From NCBI GenBank assembly GCA_028284925.1, contig JANQQT010000047.1, forward strand, positions 1-64,000: a stretch of DNA of 64,000 bases. Reading direction: 5' to 3'. The stretch is from Phycisphaeraceae bacterium. GTDB taxonomy: Bacteria > Planctomycetota > Phycisphaerae > Phycisphaerales > Zrk34. Shown piece by piece: positions 55,201-64,000 of this stretch. A program made the translations under genes and the position numbers. Every line of letters begins with the position of its first letter. Positions within the stretch are counted from its first letter, which is position 1. The notes beneath the pieces were generated by a model. The model did no database searches and had not been told where the DNA came from. It worked only from the letters and a program-made list of their open reading frames with translations.

Positions 55201-57096
55201 CTACGCAGCATCCATAAACTGCCCGTGCCAAATCTCGATACAAAGTGCCCCCCACAACGCTCGATTGAACGGTTGAGAAGACGAAATCGCAGCATCCAGC
55301 ACATCCCGGTCAAAAATCCCCCTTTCACGACACGCCTGAGAACCAAGCATATCCGCTACGAAATCACTCAGATCGGTCTTCAACCAGTGATTCAACGGCA
55401 CGGGGAAACCCATCTTGTCCGTCCGGTTCATGATCTTCGCGGGAACAATGTTCTTGATCGCGTGGCGAAACAGATACTTTAACTGACCATTCTTGAATTT
55501 GATGGCCGGTGGAACAGAAGCAACCAACTCCAACAAACGATGATCCAGAAGCGGCACACGTGATTCAAGCGACCAAGCCATTGACGTCCTGTCTTCTACA
55601 TGCAACAGCGACTGCAAATGCGTCTTCACATCAAAACACAAAATTCGATTGATCTTCGCCGCAGCCCCAGGACTCTTAAAGATCGATTCAAATTCTGCAA
55701 ACGTCTTTTCAGAGTCGATCGTCGCGGCAAAATCATCGGCAAGCAGTCTCTTTGCGCCCGCAAATCGATTCATCAACGCGAAATAACGCCTCGCCGGATC
55801 GTCAAACAATCCATCCGACCAAAAGGATCTCAACATCGGAGTATAATTTTCCAACGTCGGTAGAGACGGGACAATGGTTTCCAATGTCGCTACATAGTTT
55901 GCTCGGTGGGCAGTGTTCTCAATCGCTCCTTTGAGGCACTCTTCCAGATAGGCTACCAGGTATCGCGCATACCCAATAAAAATCTCATCGCCCCCCTGCC
56001 CACCCAGGACCACCTTCACATTCTCTGAAGCCAATTTAGAAACCCAATACTGTGGAAAAACGCCAGGCCCGGCAGCCGGTTCGTCCATGTGATAAATAAT
56101 CTTCTCGATCGAATCGGCAAAATCCCCACTCGTCAGATAGGTCTCCAAATACTCAGTATTCGCCTCTTGAGAAACCATCTTGGCATACTGTGTTTCGTCA
56201 TAGGCATTCCCCTCGCGAAAGGCGCCTGTAAAAGTCTTAATCGGAGCCTCGCCGAGTAACATGCGCGCCAACCCAACAACCGCCGATGAATCCAGGCCGC
56301 CGGAAAGGTGCGCCCCCAAAGGCACATCCGCCCGCAATCGAAGACGTACCGCGTCCTCAAACAGCCAAATCACCTTGTCAACAAACCAATCTGCATCATG
56401 CTCTTCGTCGATATCAAATTCGATATCCCAATACTTACTGATAACCGGCTTCCCGCCCCCCTTTATTAACAGCGTGTGACCGGGAGAAAGTTTCTTAACG
56501 TCCTTGAACATCGTCATATCATGAAGGCAAAACTGAAACGTCAGATACTGGCGCAAACCATCATCACTTGGCTGTCGACCCGCATGTCCGCCCGCCAACA
56601 ATGCCTTGATCTCCGAAGCAAACGCAAATCCACCATCTTTCAATGTGTAATAAAACGGCTTAATACCGACGCGATCTCGCGCACAAAACAATACATCACG
56701 GTTTGTATCACAAACCGCAAACGCAAACATGCCGTTAAACCGCTTCACGCATTCAACACCCCACTGCTCATAAGCATGAACGATGACCTCGGTATCCGAA
56801 TGCGTCCTAAATACATGCCCACACGCGCGCAACTCACGCGCCAAATCCTGATAGTTATAGATACAGCCGTTAAACGTCACATAGATAGACTGATCTTCGT
56901 TTGACATAGGCTGCTGACCCGATTCAGGATCAATGATCGCCAGCCGTTTGTGAGCCAATCCACAACGCCGACTCGAATCGACATAAATCCCCTCTCCGTC
57001 AGGCCCACGGTGGGCCATCGTATCCAGCATCTGTTGCAGGTTTCGTTCAAAGGATTCCTCAGGCTCGCGCCCGTAAATTCCGGCAATTCCACACAT
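55201..57096 (-). CDS. asnB: Asparagine synthase (glutamine-hydrolysing), surface-glycan type
   Basis: This 631-residue amidotransferase has an N-terminal Ntn glutaminase domain starting MCGIAGIYG, with Cys2 as nucleophile once Met is removed, and HRGPDGEGI. The C-terminal synthetase domain has the PP-loop LSGGLDSSAVVG. The start is fixed by Cys2; 20 further in-frame codons upstream would bury it. It overlaps the upstream glycosyltransferase by one base (TGATG). Homologues in such clusters often amidate sugar carboxylates in O-antigen or capsule, so that role is as likely as asparagine synthesis. Confidence 0.93.
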   Translation of the reverse strand: MCGIAGIYGREPEESFERNLQQMLDTMAHRGPDGEGIYVDSSRRCGLAHKRLAIIDPESGQQPMSNEDQSIYVTFNGCIYNYQDLARELRACGHVFRTHSDTEVIVHAYEQWGVECVKRFNGMFAFAVCDTNRDVLFCARDRVGIKPFYYTLKDGGFAFASEIKALLAGGHAGRQPSDDGLRQYLTFQFCLHDMTMFKDVKKLSPGHTLLIKGGGKPVISKYWDIEFDIDEEHDADWFVDKVIWLFEDAVRLRLRADVPLGAHLSGGLDSSAVVGLARMLLGEAPIKTFTGAFREGNAYDETQYAKMVSQEANTEYLETYLTSGDFADSIEKIIYHMDEPAAGPGVFPQYWVSKLASENVKVVLGGQGGDEIFIGYARYLVAYLEECLKGAIENTAHRANYVATLETIVPSLPTLENYTPMLRSFWSDGLFDDPARRYFALMNRFAGAKRLLADDFAATIDSEKTFAEFESIFKSPGAAAKINRILCFDVKTHLQSLLHVEDRTSMAWSLESRVPLLDHRLLELVASVPPAIKFKNGQLKYLFRHAIKNIVPAKIMNRTDKMGFPVPLNHWLKTDLSDFVADMLGSQACRERGIFDRDVLDAAISSSQPFNRALWGALCIEIWHGQFMDAA

Positions 57097-58337
57097 CAGA
57101 AATGATCTCTCAACTCGCCATACAGCTCTATCAATCGACTCGCCTGACCTCCCCAACCATATTGATCACGAGCGGACTCCAGGTTCTCCGAAGAAAACGC
57201 ACCTTCCTCGATGCCATACAAACAATGGCGGACTCCAGCAGCAATCTCATGCGCGGAATTCATCGAATACACACGGCCGATTCCACTTCCGACGATCACC
57301 TTGCGAAGCTCAGGCAAATCATTTGCACAAATTGGCACACCAGCCTCTATAAACTCGAACAGCTTGTTAGGCGTGCAAAACTTGTTGTTTAGTATCGTAT
57401 CACCCTGATACGGAATGACACCTAAATCCGAGTGTCGAACATAACCCAACAATTGCTCCTGCGAAACGGGAGACCCGAAATACACGTTTCGAATACCCCT
57501 CAAGCGACACGTCTCCCTGAAACCCTCATTCAATACACCGTCACCCAGGAAAAGCAACGACGCCACACCATCAAGCAACTCGAACGCATCGACAAGCATC
57601 TCCAACCCACGATTCGGCCCTTGATTACCCTGAAAAATAACATAAGGGCCTTCCCCAACGATATCGAAATGCTCACGAAAGGCACGACGAGAAATGGAAT
57701 CCACTCCCTCTCCATCAACCCCATAACTATTATAAATCACAGCAGGCTTTGTAATCCCATAGTCCTCAGCCATGTGCGTTGCAATCGATTCATTGACCGT
57801 AATAATCAGATCCGCGTGCCCAATATGTTGTTGCTCCAGGCGTCGCCAGTACTTCTCCATGGACAAATCGGTGAACTGATATGGAAACAATTCGTGACAG
57901 TCGTAGACGAGCTTCGCTCCCGACCATCGCTTTTTCAACTCCACAGCCGATGGTAGTACGTCCAGATCATGACAGTGAATGAAATCAAACGGACCAGATG
58001 GCGCAACGGTTGTAAAAAACCTGCGATGCTCACCCGCCGGGCCTCCTCCAAACCGATACCACGCCGCCTTCGCTAAAGAGAACAACGGCCCGGGAAGTCT
58101 CTTCACAATCCGCTTCGTCCGAACCTTAACCGATACATCATCGCCGCTACTCCCAAACCCACGCCCGTCATCCGGCATGGTCACACGCACCCGATCATCA
58201 AGACATGCCTCCGCATACTCCGCAGGAACAGAAACCAAGTCCACCTCATACCCCGCAGCCGCCAGCGCATTGGCCTCGGCGAGAATGCGCCGATCCACCT
58301 GAACCGAATGCGCTGACAACATTAATATATTCTGCAA
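57096..58337 (-). CDS. Glycosyltransferase family 4 protein
   Basis: This 413-residue GT-B enzyme begins with MQNILMLSAHSVQVDRRIL and has a central IHCHDLDVLPSAVELKKRW, with YDCHELFP and VIYNSYGVDG. The donor-site region CTPNKLFEFIEAGVPICAND is typical of GT4. It is paralogous to the enzyme at 60901-62235: both have a DRRI start, the same CTPNKLFE block and NDLPELR/NDLPELN. It is translationally coupled to asnB. Confidence 0.9.
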   Translation of the reverse strand: MQNILMLSAHSVQVDRRILAEANALAAAGYEVDLVSVPAEYAEACLDDRVRVTMPDDGRGFGSSGDDVSVKVRTKRIVKRLPGPLFSLAKAAWYRFGGGPAGEHRRFFTTVAPSGPFDFIHCHDLDVLPSAVELKKRWSGAKLVYDCHELFPYQFTDLSMEKYWRRLEQQHIGHADLIITVNESIATHMAEDYGITKPAVIYNSYGVDGEGVDSISRRAFREHFDIVGEGPYVIFQGNQGPNRGLEMLVDAFELLDGVASLLFLGDGVLNEGFRETCRLRGIRNVYFGSPVSQEQLLGYVRHSDLGVIPYQGDTILNNKFCTPNKLFEFIEAGVPICANDLPELRKVIVGSGIGRVYSMNSAHEIAAGVRHCLYGIEEGAFSSENLESARDQYGWGGQASRLIELYGELRDHF

Positions 58338-58377
58338 GAAAAACTCCTCGAAGATCCATGCCTAGCCCTAGCCTACA

Positions 58378-60807
58378 TCATTTGCGTTGCAAAATCATCT
58401 TGGCCATCACAAATTCCATGAGATAAATACGCTTCGTCTTGACGATTGACTCCATATACGCTTTCGCCGCCGCGACAAGCTTGGCATCCGTTGCCGATGG
58501 ATCAATACATACACCAAACAGCTTCTTACCTTCCTCCGATCGACCAGATTCACGTATACGCCCCTGAAACTCCTTTAAAGACAATTTGTGTTGCAACGCT
58601 CGTCTAATCAGCTCCATGAGCGGCGCCTCTGATCCTACATCACGCTTGAATGCATTGATCCGTTCGACACCTACATGCAGCAAACTATCCATAGGCAAAT
58701 GAAAGCCGTCACCGACAATCGACTCACCAACCAACCAGCAGCTATGTTCAATTCTCACACGAGCTGCCAGGCCCTCGCAAACAACAATTGCAACACTACA
58801 CTGAGGACTACCCAAAATCGTGTACCGTTTACCATCAATGACCTTTGACCCGCCCCATACGAAATAAAAATAAGACCTGGTCAATAATGATTCAGCACCA
58901 TTGAGCATTAAAGAAAACCCCTCCTTCCCCACAAGATAATTGTAAGCTGGCTGGTAAGTGCTGGGCAGCTCCCGGCCCTCCATAGGCAACTCAATAATCA
59001 CCTCATCCTTCTTATCCGCATTGAGATAATTCTGTACATACCCTATTCCCAATGGCTCACCAGTTGAAACAGAAAATACCCCGCTGAATTTCCGAGGAAT
59101 GAGTTTCACCATCGCACGTCCCTCCGGCCCGTTGCGAATCAGAGCTGCCTCAATAACATCGCTCCCCTCCATTCGACCCAGTCGATACACCGTAATGATC
59201 TCTTGCGTCCGAGGATCAATCCGTACAATACGATGCCGAAATGAATCCGCTACCAAAATGGTTCCACTTCGCTCCCACTCCACAGAATAGGGCATGTTAA
59301 ACAAGGTCAGACCGGGCCCGTTCCCCGCAAGCGCCGCAAATTCCGTCAGGCCTTCATTGTGCAAACTGATCTGCCCCGTATGCGCATCCGCAACCGTCAC
59401 CACCCCTTTGTCACTCACACAGACATCCGTCGGCCACAAAAACCGCTCTCGCCCCCACCCATGACTTCCAGCCTTACCAACCAAATCACCCTTCAAATTA
59501 AACTTCTGAATTTGCGCACTGCCCAGTGCCGTCGCATATACAAAATTGTCAGACGAACCAAACGAAACGCCATGCGCCTGCTTGACCACTTTCCGCCACC
59601 GCAAATTTCCCTCATCCGTGAACATCGACACCGCGTGACCATCATAATCCGCCACCGCGATATAACGACCATCACGACTCACGGATACATTCTCCGGGCT
59701 TTTAAACTTTTCATGCGCAATCTGCCTTCTATAACGAATAGTCCGATCCGCAAGCACATCAAAAACCAGAACATTATGACCGTTGTAATTCGCCACATAC
59801 AATCTTCTGAACATCGAATTGTAATGCACGCCTGTCGGATTCCACACCTTCACGTCCGACGGCTTCTTAAGTTCCTGTGACACACCCTTCTTGAGATTTA
59901 ACAACAGCAACTTTCCATAATTTGCAAGAATAACATGCTCGTCGCTAATAATTGCGATGCTCACCGGCATCTTAAACTCGCTCGATATCCCGGTCTTTGA
60001 ATCGACAACGTCCATCACACTTTTGTCGTGAAAACTACTCGATACCCGCAACCGCTTGGGCATGAACTTCATCCTACCGGCCGACGCCATCACACGCTGC
60101 TCAAGAGGCAGGGCTTCAATCGCATCAAACAAATCCCCGGACAGCAGGCTGGAAAGTATCGGACCGTCGGCGTGATACGTCTTGACAATCTTCACACCGT
60201 CATAAAAACTCTTCCCTGCATAACCAAACTGATCCGACTCGGAAAATCCCACGCGATCGTAGCGTTCTGCCTGTTGAGGATCCTTCAGTATTTCTTTCAT
60301 CCCCACTCGATAGCACACTCCTACCGTCGGATCGAACAAATAGACCTTGCCATTGATTTCAACATCCACCGCGCTGTGAATCAAGCCGCTTTTTTCATTC
60401 TTTAAATCATAAATCGTGAATTTCCGAAAACCGCTATGCCTCAACTCCCGGCAAAACATGTAGGCAAATGTACCACAATGCCCCGACCCGACATCCGACA
60501 ATTCATTGTACTTACTAATCTTGGGAAATGGCGCACCATAGCGGATCGACTGATGTACGCGACGACATAATTCATATGCCTTGCGATACCCCAACGTCTG
60601 GACAAACTGTTCAGACGCCGCATTCACAGGCACGTTCACCGGAACTTCCTTCTCGACAACCTTAACCTTTGGCGGCTCCACCGCACCACCAGAAACAGTC
60701 GCAATCACCGCCCACACAAAACACACGACCGCAACGCCTACAATAATGAACTGCCCAATCGCTGCGCCCTGACCGACGGATTCACCTTGCGATTGTTTAC
60801 TTTCCAT
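58378..60807 (-). CDS. Membrane-anchored transglutaminase-like protein with NHL beta-propeller
   Basis: This 809-residue protein has one N-terminal membrane helix (FIIVGVAVVCFVWAVIAT). Residues about 75-200 form a transglutaminase-like papain fold, with Cys in GSGHCGTFAYM, His in GLIHSAVDVEING and Asp in YLFDPTVGVCY. An NHL-type beta-propeller follows (about 280-560; for example SRDGRYIAVADYDGHAVSMF and WPTDVCVSDKGVVTVADAHTG). The last ~200 residues are unassigned. It sits between the two glycosyltransferases (40 and 93 nt gaps). It may process or crosslink a protein or glycan at the cell surface, which is an inference from fold and context. Confidence 0.78.
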   Translation of the reverse strand: MESKQSQGESVGQGAAIGQFIIVGVAVVCFVWAVIATVSGGAVEPPKVKVVEKEVPVNVPVNAASEQFVQTLGYRKAYELCRRVHQSIRYGAPFPKISKYNELSDVGSGHCGTFAYMFCRELRHSGFRKFTIYDLKNEKSGLIHSAVDVEINGKVYLFDPTVGVCYRVGMKEILKDPQQAERYDRVGFSESDQFGYAGKSFYDGVKIVKTYHADGPILSSLLSGDLFDAIEALPLEQRVMASAGRMKFMPKRLRVSSSFHDKSVMDVVDSKTGISSEFKMPVSIAIISDEHVILANYGKLLLLNLKKGVSQELKKPSDVKVWNPTGVHYNSMFRRLYVANYNGHNVLVFDVLADRTIRYRRQIAHEKFKSPENVSVSRDGRYIAVADYDGHAVSMFTDEGNLRWRKVVKQAHGVSFGSSDNFVYATALGSAQIQKFNLKGDLVGKAGSHGWGRERFLWPTDVCVSDKGVVTVADAHTGQISLHNEGLTEFAALAGNGPGLTLFNMPYSVEWERSGTILVADSFRHRIVRIDPRTQEIITVYRLGRMEGSDVIEAALIRNGPEGRAMVKLIPRKFSGVFSVSTGEPLGIGYVQNYLNADKKDEVIIELPMEGRELPSTYQPAYNYLVGKEGFSLMLNGAESLLTRSYFYFVWGGSKVIDGKRYTILGSPQCSVAIVVCEGLAARVRIEHSCWLVGESIVGDGFHLPMDSLLHVGVERINAFKRDVGSEAPLMELIRRALQHKLSLKEFQGRIRESGRSEEGKKLFGVCIDPSATDAKLVAAAKAYMESIVKTKRIYLMEFVMAKMILQRK

Positions 60808-60900
60808 AGGACTGGCCTTCCATTCTTCTAGTCAACTCTGACGACAATGTGCCGGAACAAGATCGCTCTCCTCAGACCGTGTGATACTCGATATAATTAG

Positions 60901-62235
60901 TCAGACTTTCTCTAATAATCCCTGCACGACCTCAATGTATGCAGATTTACTCGCCTGCCAACTAAACTCCGCCTGACGATCCATGACCGTCCGCCTGGCT
61001 CGATCCACAAAATCCGGATCATTCAGTATTTGGTCAATCGCGCTCGCAATCGCACGAGGACTACTCATATCCACGTTTCGCCCAAACCCCGTCTCACCCA
61101 CGTACCGGTTCAATTCAGGTAAATCATTCGCGAGCATCGGCAATCCCGACTGTATGTACTCAAATAGTTTGTTGGGCGTGCAATAGTAAGTGTTCAGGTC
61201 CACAGCCGGATATGGAATCAACCCCAGATCAGCCGATGACGTCCATGCCAGTAACTGGGATTGAGGAACTGCCTGTTTGAACAAGACTCGATCGGTGACA
61301 CCATACCGCATTGCCATCGACATCAGCCTGCGTTTAACCGGTCCATTCCCCATAAATACCAGCACAGCATTATCACGCTGCACATGGCACATCGCACGTC
61401 CCAGATTCATTAAATTTCGATTTTCCAGCAACCCACCCTGGAACAAAAGAACCAGTGTATCTTCGGACAATCCAAAATGCTCACGCAATAAATCGTAACG
61501 CTTCGATGGATCGTAACCCTCGGGAGGATCAATCACATTCAACAAAACACGAGGCTTGTCGATCCCATAACGCTCAGCCATCTTCCCGGCAATTGAATCA
61601 TTCACGGTAAAACTGAGTGCGCAACGCGGCATTAACTCTGACTCCACCCGCCGCATGATCTTTTTCTGCTTACCGCTGAATGCCTTTTGCTCGTAATAAA
61701 GCTCATGTGAATCGTAAACAAGCGGAATACCGCGTTCTTCAGCCAATCTCGACGCAGCCGGCAACGCCGGTAAATCGTGAGCCCAGATCGCATCCGCCTC
61801 ATATTCCTTCGCTGCCTCGTAAAAACAATTGTCAAATGGCAATGGACAGGCAAGATTTCTGTTCCGGTAATACATCAATAACCCGGCACGATATAAGCGC
61901 CAGTTGAGTTTCGTAACCAATCCGTAACTGGCATTAGTTAACTTGGTCAATCCATGCCCCCCCGAAGGAAACCGCTGGTTCGGCTTCGTATACATCCAAT
62001 TCAGGATGCGTCCTTGTCTCTTGTTATACCGTTTGAACACAGGACACGGCGGCACAACCAGATTCAATCCTATTCGATGAAGAGATATTCCGCTGTCCTC
62101 ATCCATACTGGATTCGCCGGAATAGGAAAGACAAACCACAATACCTTCCCAGCCATCTTCAACCAACGCCTTCGCCTGTTGAATGATTCGGCGATCAATC
62201 TCTTGGTCGTGCGTGATCATTAGATATCGCTTCAC
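60901..62235 (-). CDS. Glycosyltransferase family 4 protein, paralogue of the one at 57096
   Basis: This 444-residue GT-B enzyme begins MKRYLMITHDQEIDRRII and has AIWAHDLPALPAASRLAEE, YDSHELYYEQ and VLLNVIDPPEGYD. The donor-site region CTPNKLFEYIQSGLPMLAND follows. The start is GTG 62235, which overlaps the stop of the upstream coiled-coil gene by four bases (GTGA) and implies translational coupling. Sugar donor and acceptor are unknown. Confidence 0.9.
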   Translation of the reverse strand: MKRYLMITHDQEIDRRIIQQAKALVEDGWEGIVVCLSYSGESSMDEDSGISLHRIGLNLVVPPCPVFKRYNKRQGRILNWMYTKPNQRFPSGGHGLTKLTNASYGLVTKLNWRLYRAGLLMYYRNRNLACPLPFDNCFYEAAKEYEADAIWAHDLPALPAASRLAEERGIPLVYDSHELYYEQKAFSGKQKKIMRRVESELMPRCALSFTVNDSIAGKMAERYGIDKPRVLLNVIDPPEGYDPSKRYDLLREHFGLSEDTLVLLFQGGLLENRNLMNLGRAMCHVQRDNAVLVFMGNGPVKRRLMSMAMRYGVTDRVLFKQAVPQSQLLAWTSSADLGLIPYPAVDLNTYYCTPNKLFEYIQSGLPMLANDLPELNRYVGETGFGRNVDMSSPRAIASAIDQILNDPDFVDRARRTVMDRQAEFSWQASKSAYIEVVQGLLEKV

Positions 62236-63998
62236 TCGTTTACCCCCTTCTTTCGATCACGCAGACACTGTATCGCACCTCGCCACCCCCGCCTCATGGC
62301 AATCATCTCACGCGCATCGGCCAGACGCTCCTCAAAGGACGCTACCTGCCGACTGACACGTTGTCTGACATCCTCCAATTCGTCAATCTTCGACTGAAGC
62401 TGCTTTTTCAACTCCTTAGCCTCATTCGCAATCTCAGCCTGTTCCGCCAACTCGGAATTCCGTTCTTCAAGGACACACTTCGTCTCATGCAATTCGACGG
62501 CCAGCCGTTCCGATCTCAAAGCCTGATTCTCCCGCTCTTCAAGCTGCCCTTCCAATCGTATGACCCGGCCACTTAACTGACTCACCTGCTCGGCACGCCC
62601 TTCCAACTCTTCAATCTGTTCCCGCGCGATAGACAGCGAGGATTCCAGATTGGCGATCGTCGTATCGGCATTCGTCAGCCGATCTTCTCTTTCTGACAAT
62701 TGCGATTGATAGCCTTGGAGCTCAGCCTCAGCGTTCCGTAAATTCACAGCTGCCTTCTCGCCCCCTTCCACACGATGCCTAAGAATCTCTAACTCCGCCA
62801 ATGCATTCTGCAAATCAACTTGTGCCTTGGCGCCCTCCTCCGCACGCTCTCTCAACTGCTCAATTTCAGCTTGAGCATTTTGGAGTTCGACCAACGCCAG
62901 CTCTCCCTTCTCCGCCTGCTCCCGCAAAGCCTTGATTTCCTCTTCGGCGTTCTGCAAACACACCTGAGCTGAGTCTCCTTCTTCGACCCGCTCCCTCAAG
63001 TCTTCCAACTCCGCACGCAAATTCTGCAATTCAACTGCGGCTTTCTCTCCCTCCTCAACACTCACACGCAACTGAACCAACTCCTCCTCGACATTTTGTA
63101 ATTCCACTGCCAATCGCTCAGCTCTATCTGCCCGCTCTCGTATTACCCCCATCTCCTCCTTAAGATTCTGCAACGATACCTCAACCAACTCACCATTTCG
63201 AACCCGTTCCCTTAGCGCCTCGACTTCAGCGAGAGCATTCTGCAAATCCACCGCCGATCGCTCCCCCTCCGCCAACCTTTCGCGTGCCGATTCCAACTCT
63301 GCCTTCGCGTTCTGCAGATCCACCTCTAAGGCATTCGCTTTCTCCGCAAGCGTATTTTCACGATCAAGTGCCTGATCCAGCAACGAACTCTTTTCCACAA
63401 CACGCGCCTGCATCCCAATCAATGCTCTCTCAGCTTCACTCTTTCTATGTTCCGCCACTTCCAGACGTCGTAACAAATCTGCAACAACACCTTTACCCAA
63501 TACCCCCTCACCAGTGCCACCCAGCACGTCACGCCCCACCCCAGTCAATGTCTTGACACCGTCCACATTAAACCAACTCGGTGCCAGATACTGCCCCACA
63601 CCCAATGCCTCCGGATTCGAGTAAAAATAAGCACTTCCACCTACCTGCCACCGCAACCAGACTCTCCTGTCTCCAATCAAACTAGGCTTAACCGCACGGA
63701 CGATCAGTTGCCCGTCATCCGTTTCCAGCTCGGACGCAACCTTACGCTGCCCCGCCGCCGTCATACTCACAAGGTTCAAGACAGCTTTGCCGCAACCTAT
63801 CCCACCAATCGCGCGCGCAGCCTCCTCGACAGCCTTCCGCTTGTATACCACCAGACATTCCGATCGATTTACACCGTCCCACCCTTCAACCAACGAAGCC
63901 GCAAAACCCTCCACCGCTTCCGCCGTATCATCATTCACCCCTCGCACCGAAGCCTTCGCCCCGCACGCCGGACACATCGCCTGGTCCCACCGCGTCAT
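62232..63998 (-). CDS. Coiled-coil protein with nine 24-residue repeats
   Basis: At least 588 residues; the ATG at 63998 is two bases from the window edge, so the true start may lie outside. A CPACG pair near residue 9 suggests a zinc ribbon, or the second half of one. Residues about 20-200 form an unassigned globular domain (SAYFYSNPEALGVGQYLAP). Residues about 190-560 are predicted coiled coil, with nine tandem repeats of 24 residues beginning L[QR]N (about 227-442). The C-terminus is basic. No membrane segment or signal is visible. Its position as first gene in view of the glycan cluster suggests a scaffold for the glycosyltransferases. Confidence 0.75.
   Translation of the reverse strand: MTRWDQAMCPACGAKASVRGVNDDTAEAVEGFAASLVEGWDGVNRSECLVVYKRKAVEEAARAIGGIGCGKAVLNLVSMTAAGQRKVASELETDDGQLIVRAVKPSLIGDRRVWLRWQVGGSAYFYSNPEALGVGQYLAPSWFNVDGVKTLTGVGRDVLGGTGEGVLGKGVVADLLRRLEVAEHRKSEAERALIGMQARVVEKSSLLDQALDRENTLAEKANALEVDLQNAKAELESARERLAEGERSAVDLQNALAEVEALRERVRNGELVEVSLQNLKEEMGVIRERADRAERLAVELQNVEEELVQLRVSVEEGEKAAVELQNLRAELEDLRERVEEGDSAQVCLQNAEEEIKALREQAEKGELALVELQNAQAEIEQLRERAEEGAKAQVDLQNALAELEILRHRVEGGEKAAVNLRNAEAELQGYQSQLSEREDRLTNADTTIANLESSLSIAREQIEELEGRAEQVSQLSGRVIRLEGQLEERENQALRSERLAVELHETKCVLEERNSELAEQAEIANEAKELKKQLQSKIDELEDVRQRVSRQVASFEERLADAREMIAMRRGWRGAIQCLRDRKKGVNE
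62671..63318 (-). repeat. Nine tandem 72-bp coding repeats
   Basis: Each 72-bp unit encodes 24 residues with consensus LQNAxAELExLRERxEEGExAxV(D/E). The LQN start (LRN in the last copy), the RER-type core and a Gly near position 18 are the best conserved. The units have diverged in DNA sequence, so this is an old protein repeat and not a fresh duplication. Confidence 0.85.
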
Positions 63999-64000
63999 GA

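Noticed and set aside
62671-63318. Regular 72-bp repeats considered as CRISPR or minisatellite
   Set aside because: They are contiguous, without spacers, keep one reading frame and encode a coiled-coil consensus.
1-64000. tRNA, rRNA, insertion sequence, prophage or CRISPR array
   Set aside because: No cloverleaf, rRNA segment, transposase, integrase, phage gene or repeat-spacer array was recognised on reading both strands; this is by eye and not by a dedicated search.

Overview
The window looks like chromosomal DNA of a member of the Planctomycetota, most likely of the class Phycisphaerae. The phylum call rests on two giant secreted proteins with an N-terminal LEPR-XLL tag (ending METLEQRLLLAS and VQPLESRILLSA), on the planctomycete cytochrome/DUF1549/DUF1553 plus DUF1501 gene pair, and on the general style of the extracellular proteins. 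The class is an inference. No rRNA, tRNA, insertion sequence, prophage or CRISPR array was seen.

Layout. 0.5-10 kb: a ~3,180-residue multidomain exoprotein (LamG-like, cadherin-like, lamin-tail, CotH-kinase-like, cohesin-like and dockerin-like modules). 10-15 kb: the PSCyt/PSD1 protein and its DUF1501 partner, with a promoter and a terminator. 15-20 kb: a sodium:solute symporter, a divergent PQQ-propeller protein and a GNAT acetyltransferase. 20-28 kb: a second giant exoprotein, a sedolisin-like protease with nested SdrD-B domains and the same cohesin-like/dockerin-like tail. 28-34 kb: a sialate O-acetylesterase, a single-polypeptide fusion of the two type VI secretion sheath subunits TssB and TssC with no other T6SS gene in view, and an ECF sigma factor with a membrane partner that looks like a YfbK-type VWA protein lacking its VWA core. 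35-41 kb: a complete phosphate-uptake operon (pstS-pstC-pstA-pstB-pstB-phoU) with two different ATPases. 41-44 kb: an amino-sugar trio (NagB-like, PIG-L deacetylase, Gfo/Idh oxidoreductase). 44-47 kb: a glycosyltransferase and a WbaP-type initiating sugar-phosphate transferase. 47-55 kb: housekeeping and hypothetical genes (CtBP-like dehydrogenase, hydrolase, SppA peptidase, short LarC, PLP lyase, lipoprotein, DUF547). 55-64 kb: a minus-strand cluster of a coiled-coil repeat protein, two paralogous glycosyltransferases, a transglutaminase-like/NHL-propeller membrane protein and AsnB, probably for a surface glycan.

How it works together. Much of the window concerns the cell envelope: two giant exoproteins sharing a C-terminal module, polymer initiation by WbaP, sugar transfer, amidation (AsnB) and amino-sugar editing. 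The pst operon is a self-contained phosphate system. Its two ATPases carry complementary losses of ATP-site motifs, which predicts an obligate heterodimer with one canonical ATP site. The strongest leads for undescribed biology are that ATPase pair, the orphan TssB-TssC fusion, the VWA-less sigma-factor partner, and the 24-residue repeat/transglutaminase-NHL glycan cluster.
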